Assembly (NCBI RefSeq): GCF_020966775.1
Contig: NZ_JAJKFV010000011.1
Span: forward strand, 124,001 to 188,000
Direction of reading: 5' to 3'
Length of the DNA stretch: 64,000 nt
DNA from: Rhodopirellula halodulae
Lineage (GTDB): Bacteria > Planctomycetota > Planctomycetia > Pirellulales > Pirellulaceae
In this document: piece after piece, positions 1 to 9,948 of the stretch
How the letters are laid out: each line of letters begins with the position of its first letter
Numbering within the stretch: position 1 is the stretch's first letter
The notes under the pieces: model-generated
Databases searched by the model: none
What the model was told of the DNA's origin: nothing
Seen by the model: only the letters and a program-made list of their open reading frames with translations
Translations under genes and position numbers: made by a program

Positions 1-1
1 C

Positions 2-1699
2 AACCGCAACCACATGATTCAAGCCGAAGGCGGCTCGATCTCCGAAGAAAACATCGCCAAGAACAACTTCGATCGAGTCGAAACCACCGGCACGGCTTGG
101 ATGGGACTGACCATCAACTGCTGTCAGTGCCACGATCACAAGTTCGATCCGCTGAAACAGAGCGACTACTACTCAATGATGTCGTTCTTCAATCAAATCA
201 GCGAAACGGGAATGACCAGCAAGAAGCTGAACGTCAAACGCCCCGGCAAACGGTACGACATCAAGTACTGGGTCGACAAACCCTTCATCACCGTGGGGTC
301 CGATGAAGTGAAAGAGCAGCTTGCCGCTGCCCGCGAAGAGGTGAAAGCGGTTCAGGCTGAACTGGATGCCAAACGAGACGAGTATGTTGCCGCAGCACGC
401 AAATGGGTCCAAGAAATTCGCGACGATCCAGAAGAAGGTGCCAAACGCATCAAACCGGGTGAGTACGTGGCGAGGTTCATCTACAACGCCGATCTGAACA
501 ACCCGAACAGCAATGCGTTTGGACAGTTGATCAACACCTACTTGGGTCGAAACGAACCGTGGAAGTCCATGAAAGGGCGAATTGCGGAAGCCGAAGCCAA
601 GGCAAACCGACTGCAGGAACAATTGCCGTTGGTGATGGTGATGCGAGACGACAAACCCCGCGAAACGTTTGTGCTGCTGCGAGGCAACTACGAAACACCG
701 GGCGACAAGGTGTCTCCGACCACACCCGAATTCCTTCCTCCCATCGACATCGCCGACGGACGTGGAAAACCGAATCGTTTGGACTTCGCCCGGTGGCTGA
801 TGTCACCCGAACATCCGTTGACCTCGCGGGTCACCGTCAATCGATATTGGCAACTGATGTTTGGTCGCGGGTTGGTCGCAACGCCGGACGACTTTGGACT
901 GCAGGGCGAACTACCGACGCATCCTAAACTACTTGATTGGCTGTCAGTCGATTTTCGCGAAAGCGGTTGGGATGTTCAGGCACTGGTCAAGGCAATCGCG
1001 CTTTCAAAGACTTATCGGCAATCGGCGGTTGTGGACGCCGAAACGATTGCGAAAGACCCCGAGAACAAATGGCTGGCCCGCGGTGCCCGACAACGTTTGG
1101 ACTCTCGGATCCTTCGCGACCAAGCCTTGGCTTTGTCCGGTTTGTTGAATTCGGAAATGGGAGGTCTTCCCGTGGCCCCTTACCAGCCCGGAGGAATCTG
1201 GGAATCAATGAGTCTGAACAAGAACCACTACATGCGAGACGATGGAAACGATTTGTATCGCCGCAGTCTCTACACCGTATGGCGACGGGTGGTGGCTCCC
1301 GCGAACTTCTTCGACGTTCCGAGTCGTCAATCGTGTTCCGTCAAAGTGACCCGAACCAGCACGCCGCTGCACGCGTTGACCACGCTGAATGACACGACCT
1401 ATGTCGAAGCCGCCAGGGTTTGGGCGGAACGATTGCTGGAAACGGAGGGAGACCAACAACGGCTCACCCAAGCGTTCTTCGCCGCCACAGCAAGGCAACC
1501 CAATGACGACGAATTGCAAACGCTTCAGCAAACGTTGCAGCGCAGTCGTCAACACTTTGAATCCGCCACGGAAGAAGCTGCGGAGTTACTTGAAAACGGG
1601 GAAGCCCCCGTGACCTCGGACGCGTCGCCGCCCGAGATCGCGGCATGGACATCCGTTTGTTTGCTGATGCTGAATCTCGACGAAACGCTCTGCAAGTAA
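2..1699 (+). CDS. DUF1549/DUF1553 planctomycete cytochrome-associated protein (5' partial)
   Basis: The reading frame is already open at base 2, so the N-terminus lies outside the window. The visible part carries the C-C-Q-C-H cluster (bases 119-133, a CxxCH heme-type motif) followed by DHKFDP, typical of the DUF1549 part of planctomycete PSD1-type proteins. The C-terminal half (from about base 770, RFARWLMSPEHPLTSRV-like text and NRYWQLMFGRGLV) is the DUF1553 signature. A charged helical stretch (bases ~300-420) separates the two. These proteins are normally exported and are paired with a DUF1501 protein, as here. The biochemical role of the family is unproven; a link to breakdown of complex polysaccharides is only inferred in the literature. 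The family call is firm, the function is not. Confidence 0.88.
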   Translation, partial: NRNHMIQAEGGSISEENIAKNNFDRVETTGTAWMGLTINCCQCHDHKFDPLKQSDYYSMMSFFNQISETGMTSKKLNVKRPGKRYDIKYWVDKPFITVGSDEVKEQLAAAREEVKAVQAELDAKRDEYVAAARKWVQEIRDDPEEGAKRIKPGEYVARFIYNADLNNPNSNAFGQLINTYLGRNEPWKSMKGRIAEAEAKANRLQEQLPLVMVMRDDKPRETFVLLRGNYETPGDKVSPTTPEFLPPIDIADGRGKPNRLDFARWLMSPEHPLTSRVTVNRYWQLMFGRGLVATPDDFGLQGELPTHPKLLDWLSVDFRESGWDVQALVKAIALSKTYRQSAVVDAETIAKDPENKWLARGARQRLDSRILRDQALALSGLLNSEMGGLPVAPYQPGGIWESMSLNKNHYMRDDGNDLYRRSLYTVWRRVVAPANFFDVPSRQSCSVKVTRTSTPLHALTTLNDTTYVEAARVWAERLLETEGDQQRLTQAFFAATARQPNDDELQTLQQTLQRSRQHFESATEEAAELLENGEAPVTSDASPPEIAAWTSVCLLMLNLDETLCK

Positions 1700-1754
1700 C
1701 CTCCGGCACAGCTCACCACTCCATCCCAACCAGGCCCATTTCAACGTTGATCCC

Positions 1755-3170
1755 ATGACCCCACTCGCACTGAATCGTCGATCGTTTCTCGGCGGCATGT
1801 CTTTGTCGATTGGCATGCCTGCTTTGCAATCCCTGATGGCCGCCGAAACCTCGGCGTTGCCACACTTTCCCGCCAAGGCTAAACGGGTGATCTACCTGAT
1901 GCAGTCCGGCGGCCCGTCGCATGTGGACTTGTTTGATGACAAAGAAACGCTTCGCCAGCGGCAGGGTGAGGAGCTTCCCGATAGCATTCTGCAGGGCCTT
2001 CGCCAGACGACAATGACGGCGGGACAAAAGTCCAAACCCTGCTTGGCCGCAGCTTGGAACGGAAGCCGTCGTGGAGAGTCCGGCATGTGGGTGAGCGACT
2101 TGCTTCCGTACACAGCGGAAATCGTGGACGACCTGTGTTTCGTTCGCAGTCTGCACGGCGAGCAGATCAACCACGCACCCGCCATGACTCAAATGTTGAC
2201 CGGTCATAACTTGCCGGGTCGCCCCAGCATCGGAGCTTGGTTGACGTACGGTCTTGGTTCCATCGCGGAAGACTTGCCATCGTTTGTGGTCATGACCTCG
2301 CAAGACAAAGGCGGGTCCTGCGGGCAATTGTTTTTCGATTACTACTGGGGATCGGGGTTCCTGCCCAGCAAGCATCAAGGTGTGCCGTTCCGAAGCGCCG
2401 GTGACCCCGTGTTGTACCTCAGCAATCCAAAAGGAATCTCAAAAAATTCGCGTCGAGACATGCTGGACGCGCTGGCGGAAATGAATCAACACGCCCATCA
2501 GCGTTACGCTGATCCTGAGATTGAGACTCGCATCTCGCAGTACGAGATGGCTTTCCAAATGCAAGCCAGCGTTCCCGAGCTGACGGATTTTTCAGATGAG
2601 CCGCAGAGCGTCCTGGACATGTACGGCCCCGATGTGAAACGGAAGGGAAGCTATGCTTACAACTGTTTGATCGCTCGCCGGTTGGCCGAACGGGGCACAC
2701 GATTCGTTCAGTTGATGCACGCCGGATGGGATCAACACGGCAACTTGCCCAATCAGCTTCCGATCCAGTGCCAAGACACGGACCAACCCAGCGCCGCATT
2801 GATCAAGGATTTGAAAGCTCGCGGAATGCTGGAGGACACGCTGGTCATTTGGGGCGGCGAGTTCGGCCGCACTCCGTTTGTCCAAGGCGACATCAACAAT
2901 CCCAAAGCCCACGGTCGAGACCACCACCCGCGAGCCTTCACCATGTGGATGGCGGGCGGAGGCATCCGGCCGGGCACCATCCACGGCAGCAGCGACGAAT
3001 TCGCTTTTCACGTGGCGGAAGATCCGGTCCACATTCGCGATTTGCAAGCGACATTGATGCATCTGTGCGGTGTCGACCACGAACGATTCACGTTCCGCCA
3101 CCAGGGATTGGATTTCAAGCTGACAGGAACGGAACCCGCCCGGGTCGTGAACGAAATAATCAACGTTTAG
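1755..3170 (+). CDS. DUF1501 family exported protein
   Basis: This 471-residue protein starts with an N-R-R-S-F-L-G-G segment (residues 8-15), a Tat-type twin-arginine signal, then a hydrophobic stretch ending near MAAETSA. Downstream it has the DUF1501 hallmarks: YLMQSGGPSHVDLFDDK near residue 48, the LIARRLAERGTRFVQLM block and the WGGEFGRTPFVQG block. DUF1501 belongs to the alkaline-phosphatase/sulfatase-like fold group, and members are periplasmic or secreted. It follows the DUF1549/DUF1553 gene by 55 bp, the usual two-gene planctomycete unit, so the two products probably act together. The substrate is unknown. Confidence 0.9.
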   Translation: MTPLALNRRSFLGGMSLSIGMPALQSLMAAETSALPHFPAKAKRVIYLMQSGGPSHVDLFDDKETLRQRQGEELPDSILQGLRQTTMTAGQKSKPCLAAAWNGSRRGESGMWVSDLLPYTAEIVDDLCFVRSLHGEQINHAPAMTQMLTGHNLPGRPSIGAWLTYGLGSIAEDLPSFVVMTSQDKGGSCGQLFFDYYWGSGFLPSKHQGVPFRSAGDPVLYLSNPKGISKNSRRDMLDALAEMNQHAHQRYADPEIETRISQYEMAFQMQASVPELTDFSDEPQSVLDMYGPDVKRKGSYAYNCLIARRLAERGTRFVQLMHAGWDQHGNLPNQLPIQCQDTDQPSAALIKDLKARGMLEDTLVIWGGEFGRTPFVQGDINNPKAHGRDHHPRAFTMWMAGGGIRPGTIHGSSDEFAFHVAEDPVHIRDLQATLMHLCGVDHERFTFRHQGLDFKLTGTEPARVVNEIINV

Positions 3171-3291
3171 TTGAGCGATTTGCCGGTCCGAACGAATCGC
3201 GAGCCGTGGCCAGCCAAGATTCGCGACAGGTGACGACGCAGCAGGTAAACTGACGGAAAATCAATCTGTTTCCCTCAATCGCAATCTCCAT

Positions 3292-4191
3292 ATGTCTGAT
3301 CAACCTACTGTCTCGCCACTCAACCGGCGTGGCATGCTGACCCAAGCCGCCGCCATCGCCGCAGGAACCGCCGCACTCTCCGCATCGTCATCCACGGCGG
3401 AAGAAACCTCCACGTCGGCCGCCACGGTGGACGCCAAACAAGGCCGACTGAACCAATCGGTCTGCAAATGGTGTTTCCCCAAGATCTCGCTGGAGGAGAT
3501 GGCTCGCGAAGTCGCCGCGATGGGAATGATTGGCATTGACCTGCTCGACCCGAAAGACTTCCCTACGCTGAAGAAGCACGGTCTCGTTTGCACCATGGTG
3601 CAGTCGCACTCGTTGACCAACGGTCTGTGCGATCCCAAGTTCCATGATGAGTGCTTGGAAAAGATGAACACGGCCATCGAAGCCACCGCGGCGGAAGGCT
3701 GGAAGAATGTGATCTGCTTCAGCGGCAATGCTCGCGGAATGGATCGCGAAACCGGCATGAAGAATTGCGTGGACGCACTGAAGAAAATCACGCCGGTTGC
3801 TGAAAAGGCCGGAGTGACTTTGCAAATGGAATTGCTCAACAGCAAGGTCGACCACAACGATTACATGTGCGACAACAGCACGTGGGGTGTGGAATTGGTC
3901 AAACGTGTTGGCAGCGACAACTTCAAGTTGCTCTACGACATCTACCACATGCAAATCATGGAAGGTGACATCATTCGCACCATCCAACAAAACCATGAGT
4001 ACTTCGGCCACTATCACACGGCGGGTAACCCGGGCCGGCATGAATTGGATGACAACCAAGAATTGCTATATTCACCGATCGCGAAAGCCATCGCCGACAC
4101 GGGCTACCAAGGTTTCTTCGCACACGAATTTTTGCCTGTCCGCGACCCCATGACGGGTTTGCGAAACGCGGTGCAGCAGTGCATCGTTTGA
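3292..4191 (+). CDS. Hydroxypyruvate isomerase-like TIM-barrel protein, Tat-exported
   Basis: This 299-residue protein begins with a twin-arginine leader (L-N-R-R-G-M-L at residues 9-15, then an Ala-rich hydrophobic run). The mature part reads as an AP-endonuclease-2-type TIM barrel (sugar phosphate isomerase/epimerase superfamily). LLYDIYHMQIMEGD, HYHTAGNPGRHELD and the terminal HEFLPVRDP match the hydroxypyruvate isomerase branch and carry the His/Asp/Glu residues expected to bind a divalent metal. Cytosolic Hyi enzymes lack a leader, so the exported form is a planctomycete trait and the real substrate may differ. It stands 121 bp after the DUF1501 gene and is closed by a strong terminator. 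Confidence 0.82.
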   Translation: MSDQPTVSPLNRRGMLTQAAAIAAGTAALSASSSTAEETSTSAATVDAKQGRLNQSVCKWCFPKISLEEMAREVAAMGMIGIDLLDPKDFPTLKKHGLVCTMVQSHSLTNGLCDPKFHDECLEKMNTAIEATAAEGWKNVICFSGNARGMDRETGMKNCVDALKKITPVAEKAGVTLQMELLNSKVDHNDYMCDNSTWGVELVKRVGSDNFKLLYDIYHMQIMEGDIIRTIQQNHEYFGHYHTAGNPGRHELDDNQELLYSPIAKAIADTGYQGFFAHEFLPVRDPMTGLRNAVQQCIV

Positions 4192-4255
4192 TCCTGCAAT
4201 ATTCAGTTCGTTGATCCTTCAGCAACGATCGGACGAGCGCGACTGTTCAAAAAAG

Positions 4256-4289
4256 AAAGGCCCGCTTTGTAGCGGGCCTTTTTCGTTTT
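4256..4289 (+). terminator. Rho-independent terminator after the TIM-barrel gene
   Basis: A perfect 11-bp stem (4256-4266 with 4271-4281) closes a TTGT loop. The 3' arm runs into TTTTTCGTTTT. The A-rich 5' side means it could also stop the convergent minus-strand gene that ends at 4312. Confidence 0.88.
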
Positions 4290-4311
4290 CAGGAGCCGAT
4301 CCCACGCGGAA

Positions 4312-4884
4312 CTAGAACGGCGGCGTGGCCAACGGTGATGAGGCGGTCATTCCCGATGGAACGGTCACTGGTGGTGCTTGCCTGCGTTGAGCCGATGCGT
4401 GCTTGGGTGCAGCCACCTTGGTCGTTCCGGGATCGACTTGTTGCTGCAAGACCTTGCTCTCGTCGGGAATGATTCGCAGTTCCAACCGTCCGAAATCTTT
4501 GCTTTGCATTTCTTTGATCATGCGAGCCAAAGCGATTCGGTCGCGGCGGGTGGGCTCAAACGATCGCGAAATGATCTTCTTGGGTGCTCGGCCGCCGCGT
4601 TCGTACAGTGCAATCCGCAGACGTCCATCGGTCATGAACTCTTTGCTCGAGCCTGGATAGAACTGCCGCCATGATTTGGCGTCTTTGTCGTAGGCCGTCA
4701 GCAAGTATCTCGAACGTTGCGTCAGTGGGCGACGCAGAAACTCCTCCGGTGTCAGAGGGTCCTCAATCAAATCACGCACTTCGCGGATCTGGAGGTGACG
4801 TCGTCGATAGATCGGACTGGACTCCACCAACGTTGATTCGGGGTAGGTCAGTTCGATTTCCGTGTCAGGGTGAAAGCGGTTCAT
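4312..4884 (-). CDS. Hypothetical protein, 190 residues
   Basis: I do not recognise a family. The start at 4884 (MNRFHPDTEIEL) is preferred over an ATG 34 codons upstream because an AAAGGAGACACC ribosome-binding site sits immediately before it. The protein is charged and cytoplasmic-looking, with no signal peptide or membrane segment. Residues about 30-130 (IREVRDLIEDPLTPEEFL, RRDRIALARMIKEM) look folded. The last ~45 residues are Ala/Pro/Thr-rich and probably disordered. It is convergent with the TIM-barrel gene and divergent from the beta-propeller gene. Probably a lineage-restricted planctomycete protein. Confidence 0.7.
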   Translation of the reverse strand: MNRFHPDTEIELTYPESTLVESSPIYRRRHLQIREVRDLIEDPLTPEEFLRRPLTQRSRYLLTAYDKDAKSWRQFYPGSSKEFMTDGRLRIALYERGGRAPKKIISRSFEPTRRDRIALARMIKEMQSKDFGRLELRIIPDESKVLQQQVDPGTTKVAAPKHASAQRRQAPPVTVPSGMTASSPLATPPF

Positions 4885-5131
4885 GGTGTCTCCTTTTGGG
4901 CCTGGAATTGGTTGGCTCGAAGACGGACGGCTCGCCCATGGGCGGCCTCGTTTTACGGCTCTTTGTGATTGGGTGTCGAAACGCACTCAGGTCACATTGC
5001 ATTGTTCGCGAATGGGTGGACACGTTTGGTCAAAAGGGCACGAATCACGGTCTGTTTCGCGGTGAGACGCGAATTTCGGTCCGGTTTACAAGGCTGAACG
5101 AAACTTTGCGGCCTCCCGCGAATCGTTTTGC

Positions 5132-5137
5132 TAAAAT
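5132..5137 (+). promoter_or_regulatory. Candidate -10 element (TAAAAT) for the beta-propeller gene
   Basis: TAAAAT lies 37 bases before the ATG at 5175 and overlaps the alternative ATG at 5136. If it is a promoter, 5136 cannot be the start. No convincing -35 was seen, so the call is weak. Confidence 0.3.
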
Positions 5138-5174
5138 GCGAGCGTCCCGCCTTCCTTCCCACCCGAGCCGCTTC

Positions 5175-6596
5175 ATGGTTTGCCACCTCCCGCCCCACCA
5201 ACTGTCTCGTGCCGTCACATTCTCGGGCGATCGGCAGTTATCGGTCTTCCACCACCATCTGTTTCTTTCCGCGACCGCGTTGATCGGCTGCGCGACATTG
5301 CTCGTATGTGTCCCAACGCCCGGTCAAGCCGCTGATTCGTGGCCCGAATTTCGCGGCCCCCGCGGTGACGGCATCGTTCCCAACAGCCACCCACCCATTC
5401 AGTTCGGTGAAGAAGACAAGCTGACCTGGAAAACGAAGCTGGAGGGCAAAGCTTGGTCGTCGCCAGTCATTGCGGATGGAACGATTTGGCTGACCTCGGC
5501 GGTAGAGATCATGCCGACGGATGAGGAGCGGGTCGCACTGCTGAAGAACACCGACAACGATGAACGCAAGTTCAAACAGTTGGCGATTGCGAAGGCAATC
5601 GAATTGAAAGCTTTGGAAGTCGACTTCGAGACCGGTCAGTTGAAGCGAACGATCGAACTCACCACGGTTGAACAACCCGATGCCATCCATTCATTGAACA
5701 GCTACGCATCGCCGACACCCGTGATTGATGGCAATCGGTTGGTTTGCCACTTCGGAACCTTTGGCACGTTTTGCTTGGACCGCAGCAGCGGCGAACGAAT
5801 ATGGGAACGCACGCTGCCACTGAAGCACGCCGTCGGACCAGGAAGTTCACCCATCATTCACGACGGCAAGGTGATTCTGATTCAAGACGGGATGGAACGT
5901 CAGTACGTGGCCGCGCTCGATCTCGAGACGGGATCGACGTTGTGGGAAACCGATCGTCCACCGATGGAAGCGCCGACGGGTGATCAAAAGAAAGCGTACT
6001 GCACTCCGATCGTGATCACGGACGCGAATGGTCGCGAACAACTTCTCTGCATGGGATCGCAGTGGATGGTTTCCTACGACGCGAAAACGGGAAATGAGTT
6101 TTGGCGTCTTTACCACGGCAAAGGTTTCTCCGTGGTCCCACGTCCGATCTTTGACGGCAAGACCGTTTACTTTGCGACGGGATTTGGAAAGCCGCAGTTG
6201 TGGGCCGTGACGGTGGACGGAAACGGTGACGTCACGGACACGCATGTCTCATGGACGCTGAAGAAGAGCATTCCAGCCAAACCTTCGCCAGTGATTGCCG
6301 ACGGCTCGATCTACATCGTTGATGACAACGGCGTCGCTTCCTGCATCGACAGCGAGGATGGTTCGAACGTGTGGTCAGAAAGACTGGGCGGTAAATTTTC
6401 CGCCTCGCCGATTTTGGCCGGGGGTCACATTTACTTCTGCAACCACAGCGGCGAAGTGTTTGTGATCAAACCGGGCGAAGAGTGCGACATTGTGCAGACG
6501 AACCAAGTGGACGGCCAAATCATGGCGTCACCGGCGGTGATCAACGATGCAATGATCTTGCGGACCGACACCGCACTCTACCGTTTCGATCGCTGA
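5175..6596 (+). CDS. PQQ-type beta-propeller repeat protein, exported
   Basis: The protein is 473 residues long from the ATG at 5175. Further ATGs at 5136 and 4671 are in frame, but the far extension runs antisense across the neighbouring gene and looks non-coding. A hydrophobic leader (LFLSATALIGCATLLV, then TPGQAA) is followed by DSWPEFRGPRGDG, the usual opening of exported planctomycete PQQ-like propellers. Repeats of the form dG.iw.....sp...G..v/y recur, for example KAWSSPVIADGTIWL, SYASPTPVIDGNRLVC and KFSASPILAGGHIYF. This fold serves either as a quinoprotein enzyme domain or as a protein-binding scaffold. No cytochrome domain is attached, so a scaffold or sensing role is as likely as a dehydrogenase role. 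Confidence 0.85.
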   Translation: MVCHLPPHQLSRAVTFSGDRQLSVFHHHLFLSATALIGCATLLVCVPTPGQAADSWPEFRGPRGDGIVPNSHPPIQFGEEDKLTWKTKLEGKAWSSPVIADGTIWLTSAVEIMPTDEERVALLKNTDNDERKFKQLAIAKAIELKALEVDFETGQLKRTIELTTVEQPDAIHSLNSYASPTPVIDGNRLVCHFGTFGTFCLDRSSGERIWERTLPLKHAVGPGSSPIIHDGKVILIQDGMERQYVAALDLETGSTLWETDRPPMEAPTGDQKKAYCTPIVITDANGREQLLCMGSQWMVSYDAKTGNEFWRLYHGKGFSVVPRPIFDGKTVYFATGFGKPQLWAVTVDGNGDVTDTHVSWTLKKSIPAKPSPVIADGSIYIVDDNGVASCIDSEDGSNVWSERLGGKFSASPILAGGHIYFCNHSGEVFVIKPGEECDIVQTNQVDGQIMASPAVINDAMILRTDTALYRFDR

Positions 6597-6623
6597 AGCG
6601 GTCCAGCGAGCACGCCAGTCGGC

Positions 6624-6821
6624 TCAGCTTGATTTTGGGCCGACGGGAACTCGTTTGGCTTTGCGGTTGTTTTCTTCTAATCGCCGGGCGGTCTCGTCGC
6701 GATACAACTGAGTCGTGGTCTCGGCTGCCTCGTTCTGATCTTCCTGGGCTCGCTTCAGCAATTTGCTGGCGATGATGGGGTGGGTGAATCCGTGAACGGT
6801 TTGGATGAAAGCGGGGTTCAT
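6624..6821 (-). CDS. Small hypothetical protein, 65 residues
   Basis: The frame from ATG 6821 (MNPAFIQTVHGFTHPI) to TGA 6624 has GC-rich third positions throughout (AAC, ATC, ACC, GCC, CAG), as in the surrounding genes. The protein is a charged, probably helical peptide with a basic C-terminus (ENNRKAKRVPVGP). A longer TTG-started version reaches 6908, but the extra residues (KKHHREATEV) have poorer codon character and resemble a dispersed intergenic repeat. No family is recognised and no clear Shine-Dalgarno is present. Confidence 0.5.
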   Translation of the reverse strand: MNPAFIQTVHGFTHPIIASKLLKRAQEDQNEAAETTTQLYRDETARRLEENNRKAKRVPVGPKSS

Positions 6822-7230
6822 GGCAATGCGTCGCTGTTTTGGGTAGCGGTGATAGCGTGAGCAAAAATTCGCGATGACCTCCGTGGCCTCGCGATGATGC
6901 TTTTTCAAAAATGCAACTCCTGTACCGAAAGCCGGCGGACGCTTTGGAAGGAAGGCGAATTCGCCGCATTTGCCCCAAAGACACGCCTTTCCGCGAAGAA
7001 AGTCGAGCCGCCGGTTTTCCGCGGAGCCCGGATGTAGCGATCAAACGGATCACAACGCAACGCCGTCAATTTCGCGACATCGATTTGGTTCGGATCACTA
7101 GCAAACGAGGGGGCGAGCAAACATCCTCTGGCCATCCCTGCGATCGATCCCAAATTTCCCAGATCGAAGATCGATCGCTTTTTTGCAGCGGCCAGTCATT
7201 GGCCTCCCGTTGGACAGCCCCACCAACAAC
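6822..7230. other. Gene-poor region with a terminator-like hairpin
   Basis: About 410 bases hold no gene I would call with confidence. A plus-strand frame of 107 codons (6911-7234) overlaps the next candidate gene by ATGA. It has irregular codon use and contains a terminator-like hairpin inside it, so it is probably not coding. A minus-strand frame (6905-7153) is also doubtful. A 12-bp palindrome (GGCGAATTCGCC) lies at 6954-6965. Confidence 0.5.
7140..7184 (+). terminator. Orphan Rho-independent terminator-like hairpin
   Basis: A perfect 10-bp stem (GCGATCGATC at 7140-7149, GATCGATCGC at 7169-7178) closes a 19-base loop and is followed at once by six T residues (7179-7184). The shape fits intrinsic termination on the plus strand, yet the nearest confident plus-strand gene ends 540 bases upstream. 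It may end an unannotated small RNA or act as a leader attenuator for the downstream frame. Confidence 0.6.
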
Positions 7231-7530
7231 ATGAACGACGAACGAAAATTTTCTCGCGAAGCCGGCGACCATCGCACTCCGCGCCCGAAGAGTCACATCA
7301 CCGCGAATCCGCAACCGGGTGCCTGCGAACTTGGATCACCTGAGCAACGAGCCACCAATCTGCTGGATCAAATTGGCTGGCGAATGGACGCGGCCAAGCA
7401 ACCTCCGAAGCCGGACACCCGATGCGAGCACGGCGACGAGCCGGCGTCGGTCGACGATTCGCAGTCAGGCCCGCTCGCGGACAGTGACACCGCGGACAGT
7501 GACACCGCGGAGCCCCCGGCCGACATCTGA
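7231..7530 (+). CDS. Small hypothetical protein, 99 residues
   Basis: The frame from ATG 7231 (MNDERKFSREAG) to TGA 7530 has codon use broadly like neighbouring genes and ends 226 bp before pyrG. The product is polar, with a possible short helix (ATNLLDQIGWRMDAAKQ) and an acidic tail containing an in-frame duplication (ADSDTADSDTA). No family is recognised and no signal peptide is seen. It could be a chance frame; the lack of a ribosome-binding site keeps confidence low. Confidence 0.4.
   Translation: MNDERKFSREAGDHRTPRPKSHITANPQPGACELGSPEQRATNLLDQIGWRMDAAKQPPKPDTRCEHGDEPASVDDSQSGPLADSDTADSDTAEPPADI
7477..7510 (+). repeat. 15-bp in-frame direct repeat, about 2.3 copies
   Basis: The unit GCGGACAGTGACACC occurs at 7477-7491 and 7492-7506 and begins a third time. 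In the 7231 frame it encodes ADSDT twice. Being a multiple of three, it preserves the frame, which mildly supports coding. Confidence 0.85.
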
Positions 7531-7742
7531 AGCCGGGAACCCAAAACGAGTTCAATCCTGAAAGCTTGTCAGGCTTTCGTTTCTTAACACGAGCTTTGAC
7601 AACGCGACCAAATTGTTTTCGTTTGCAAGTGTTTTGCGGGGCGAACCTCCAGCCGTCACCCTCTAGCGGGCCTTCGCGGGACAATCCGCGGCAATCGTCC
7701 ACGGGCGTCTCCACTGCCGCTTCCGAAAACCGTCCATCACGG

Positions 7743-9397
<1,655 letters not shown>

Positions 9398-9477
9398 GAC
9401 TTTGACGAAGCGGAAAATGGCGACGGCTGAGAGCCGGCGGCCGGCCGCTCACTTCATCCTCTTTTACCTGATTTGCC

Positions 9478-9897
9478 ATGACAAACTCTGATCCTCAACC
9501 AAACGAAACAGACGAGTCGCCTCAAATCGTGGTGGACTCGGACTGGAAAGAACAAGTCGCCAAGGAAAAAGAAGCCTTGGCTGAGAACGCGGATTCGACC
9601 GGCGAAACGAAATCCGCCGAAACGACGCCGGCGGATTCCAGTGCGTCGCAGTTGCCGCCCGCCAGTTTCGAAGTGCTCGTGTCGATGCTTTTCACCCAGG
9701 GCATGAGTGCTTTGGGACAAATTCCGATGCCTGGCCAGGACGAGCCCCAAGTCGACAAACCGATGGCAAAGCATTCGATCGACACGTTGGAAGTCTTGTC
9801 CGAAAAGACCCAAGGCAATTTGTCGGACACCGAATCGAAGATGCTCGCCGAGGCCACGCACGCATTGAGGATGGCCTACGTCAGCACACGCGGGTAG
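9478..9897 (+). CDS. DUF1844 domain protein
   Basis: A 139-residue protein with an acidic, low-complexity N-terminal half. The C-terminal domain (residues ~60-135) reads ASFEVLVSMLFTQGMSALGQ, then HSIDTLEVLSEKTQGNL, then the helix ESKMLAEATHALRMAYV, which matches DUF1844. The family is small and of unknown function. It is found in planctomycetes and several other phyla and is predicted to be helical. It lies between pyrG and the TPR gene (51 bp gap) and may be the first gene of the TPR-TolQ-TolR operon. Confidence 0.85.
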   Translation: MTNSDPQPNETDESPQIVVDSDWKEQVAKEKEALAENADSTGETKSAETTPADSSASQLPPASFEVLVSMLFTQGMSALGQIPMPGQDEPQVDKPMAKHSIDTLEVLSEKTQGNLSDTESKMLAEATHALRMAYVSTRG

Positions 9898-9948
9898 AGT
9901 GAACCCTCGGGTTTTTGGATTCGCTTCTCGCACTCGCCAAACGCTGTC

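Noticed and set aside
4671-5174. N-terminal extension of the beta-propeller gene
   Set aside because: It crosses the start of a divergent gene with a good ribosome-binding site and precedes the signal peptide by about 170 residues.
6905-7153. 82-codon minus-strand frame
   Set aside because: It overlaps the terminator-like hairpin and a possible dispersed repeat; codon use is irregular and no domain is seen.
6911-7234. 107-codon plus-strand frame overlapping the 7231 start by ATGA
   Set aside because: The overlap looks operon-like, but an intrinsic-terminator hairpin lies inside the frame and codon use is poor; mentioned only within the region entry.
9405-9460. GC-rich palindromic-looking stretch after pyrG
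   Set aside because: The arms do not pair perfectly over more than a few bases and there is no T tract, so a terminator is not supported.
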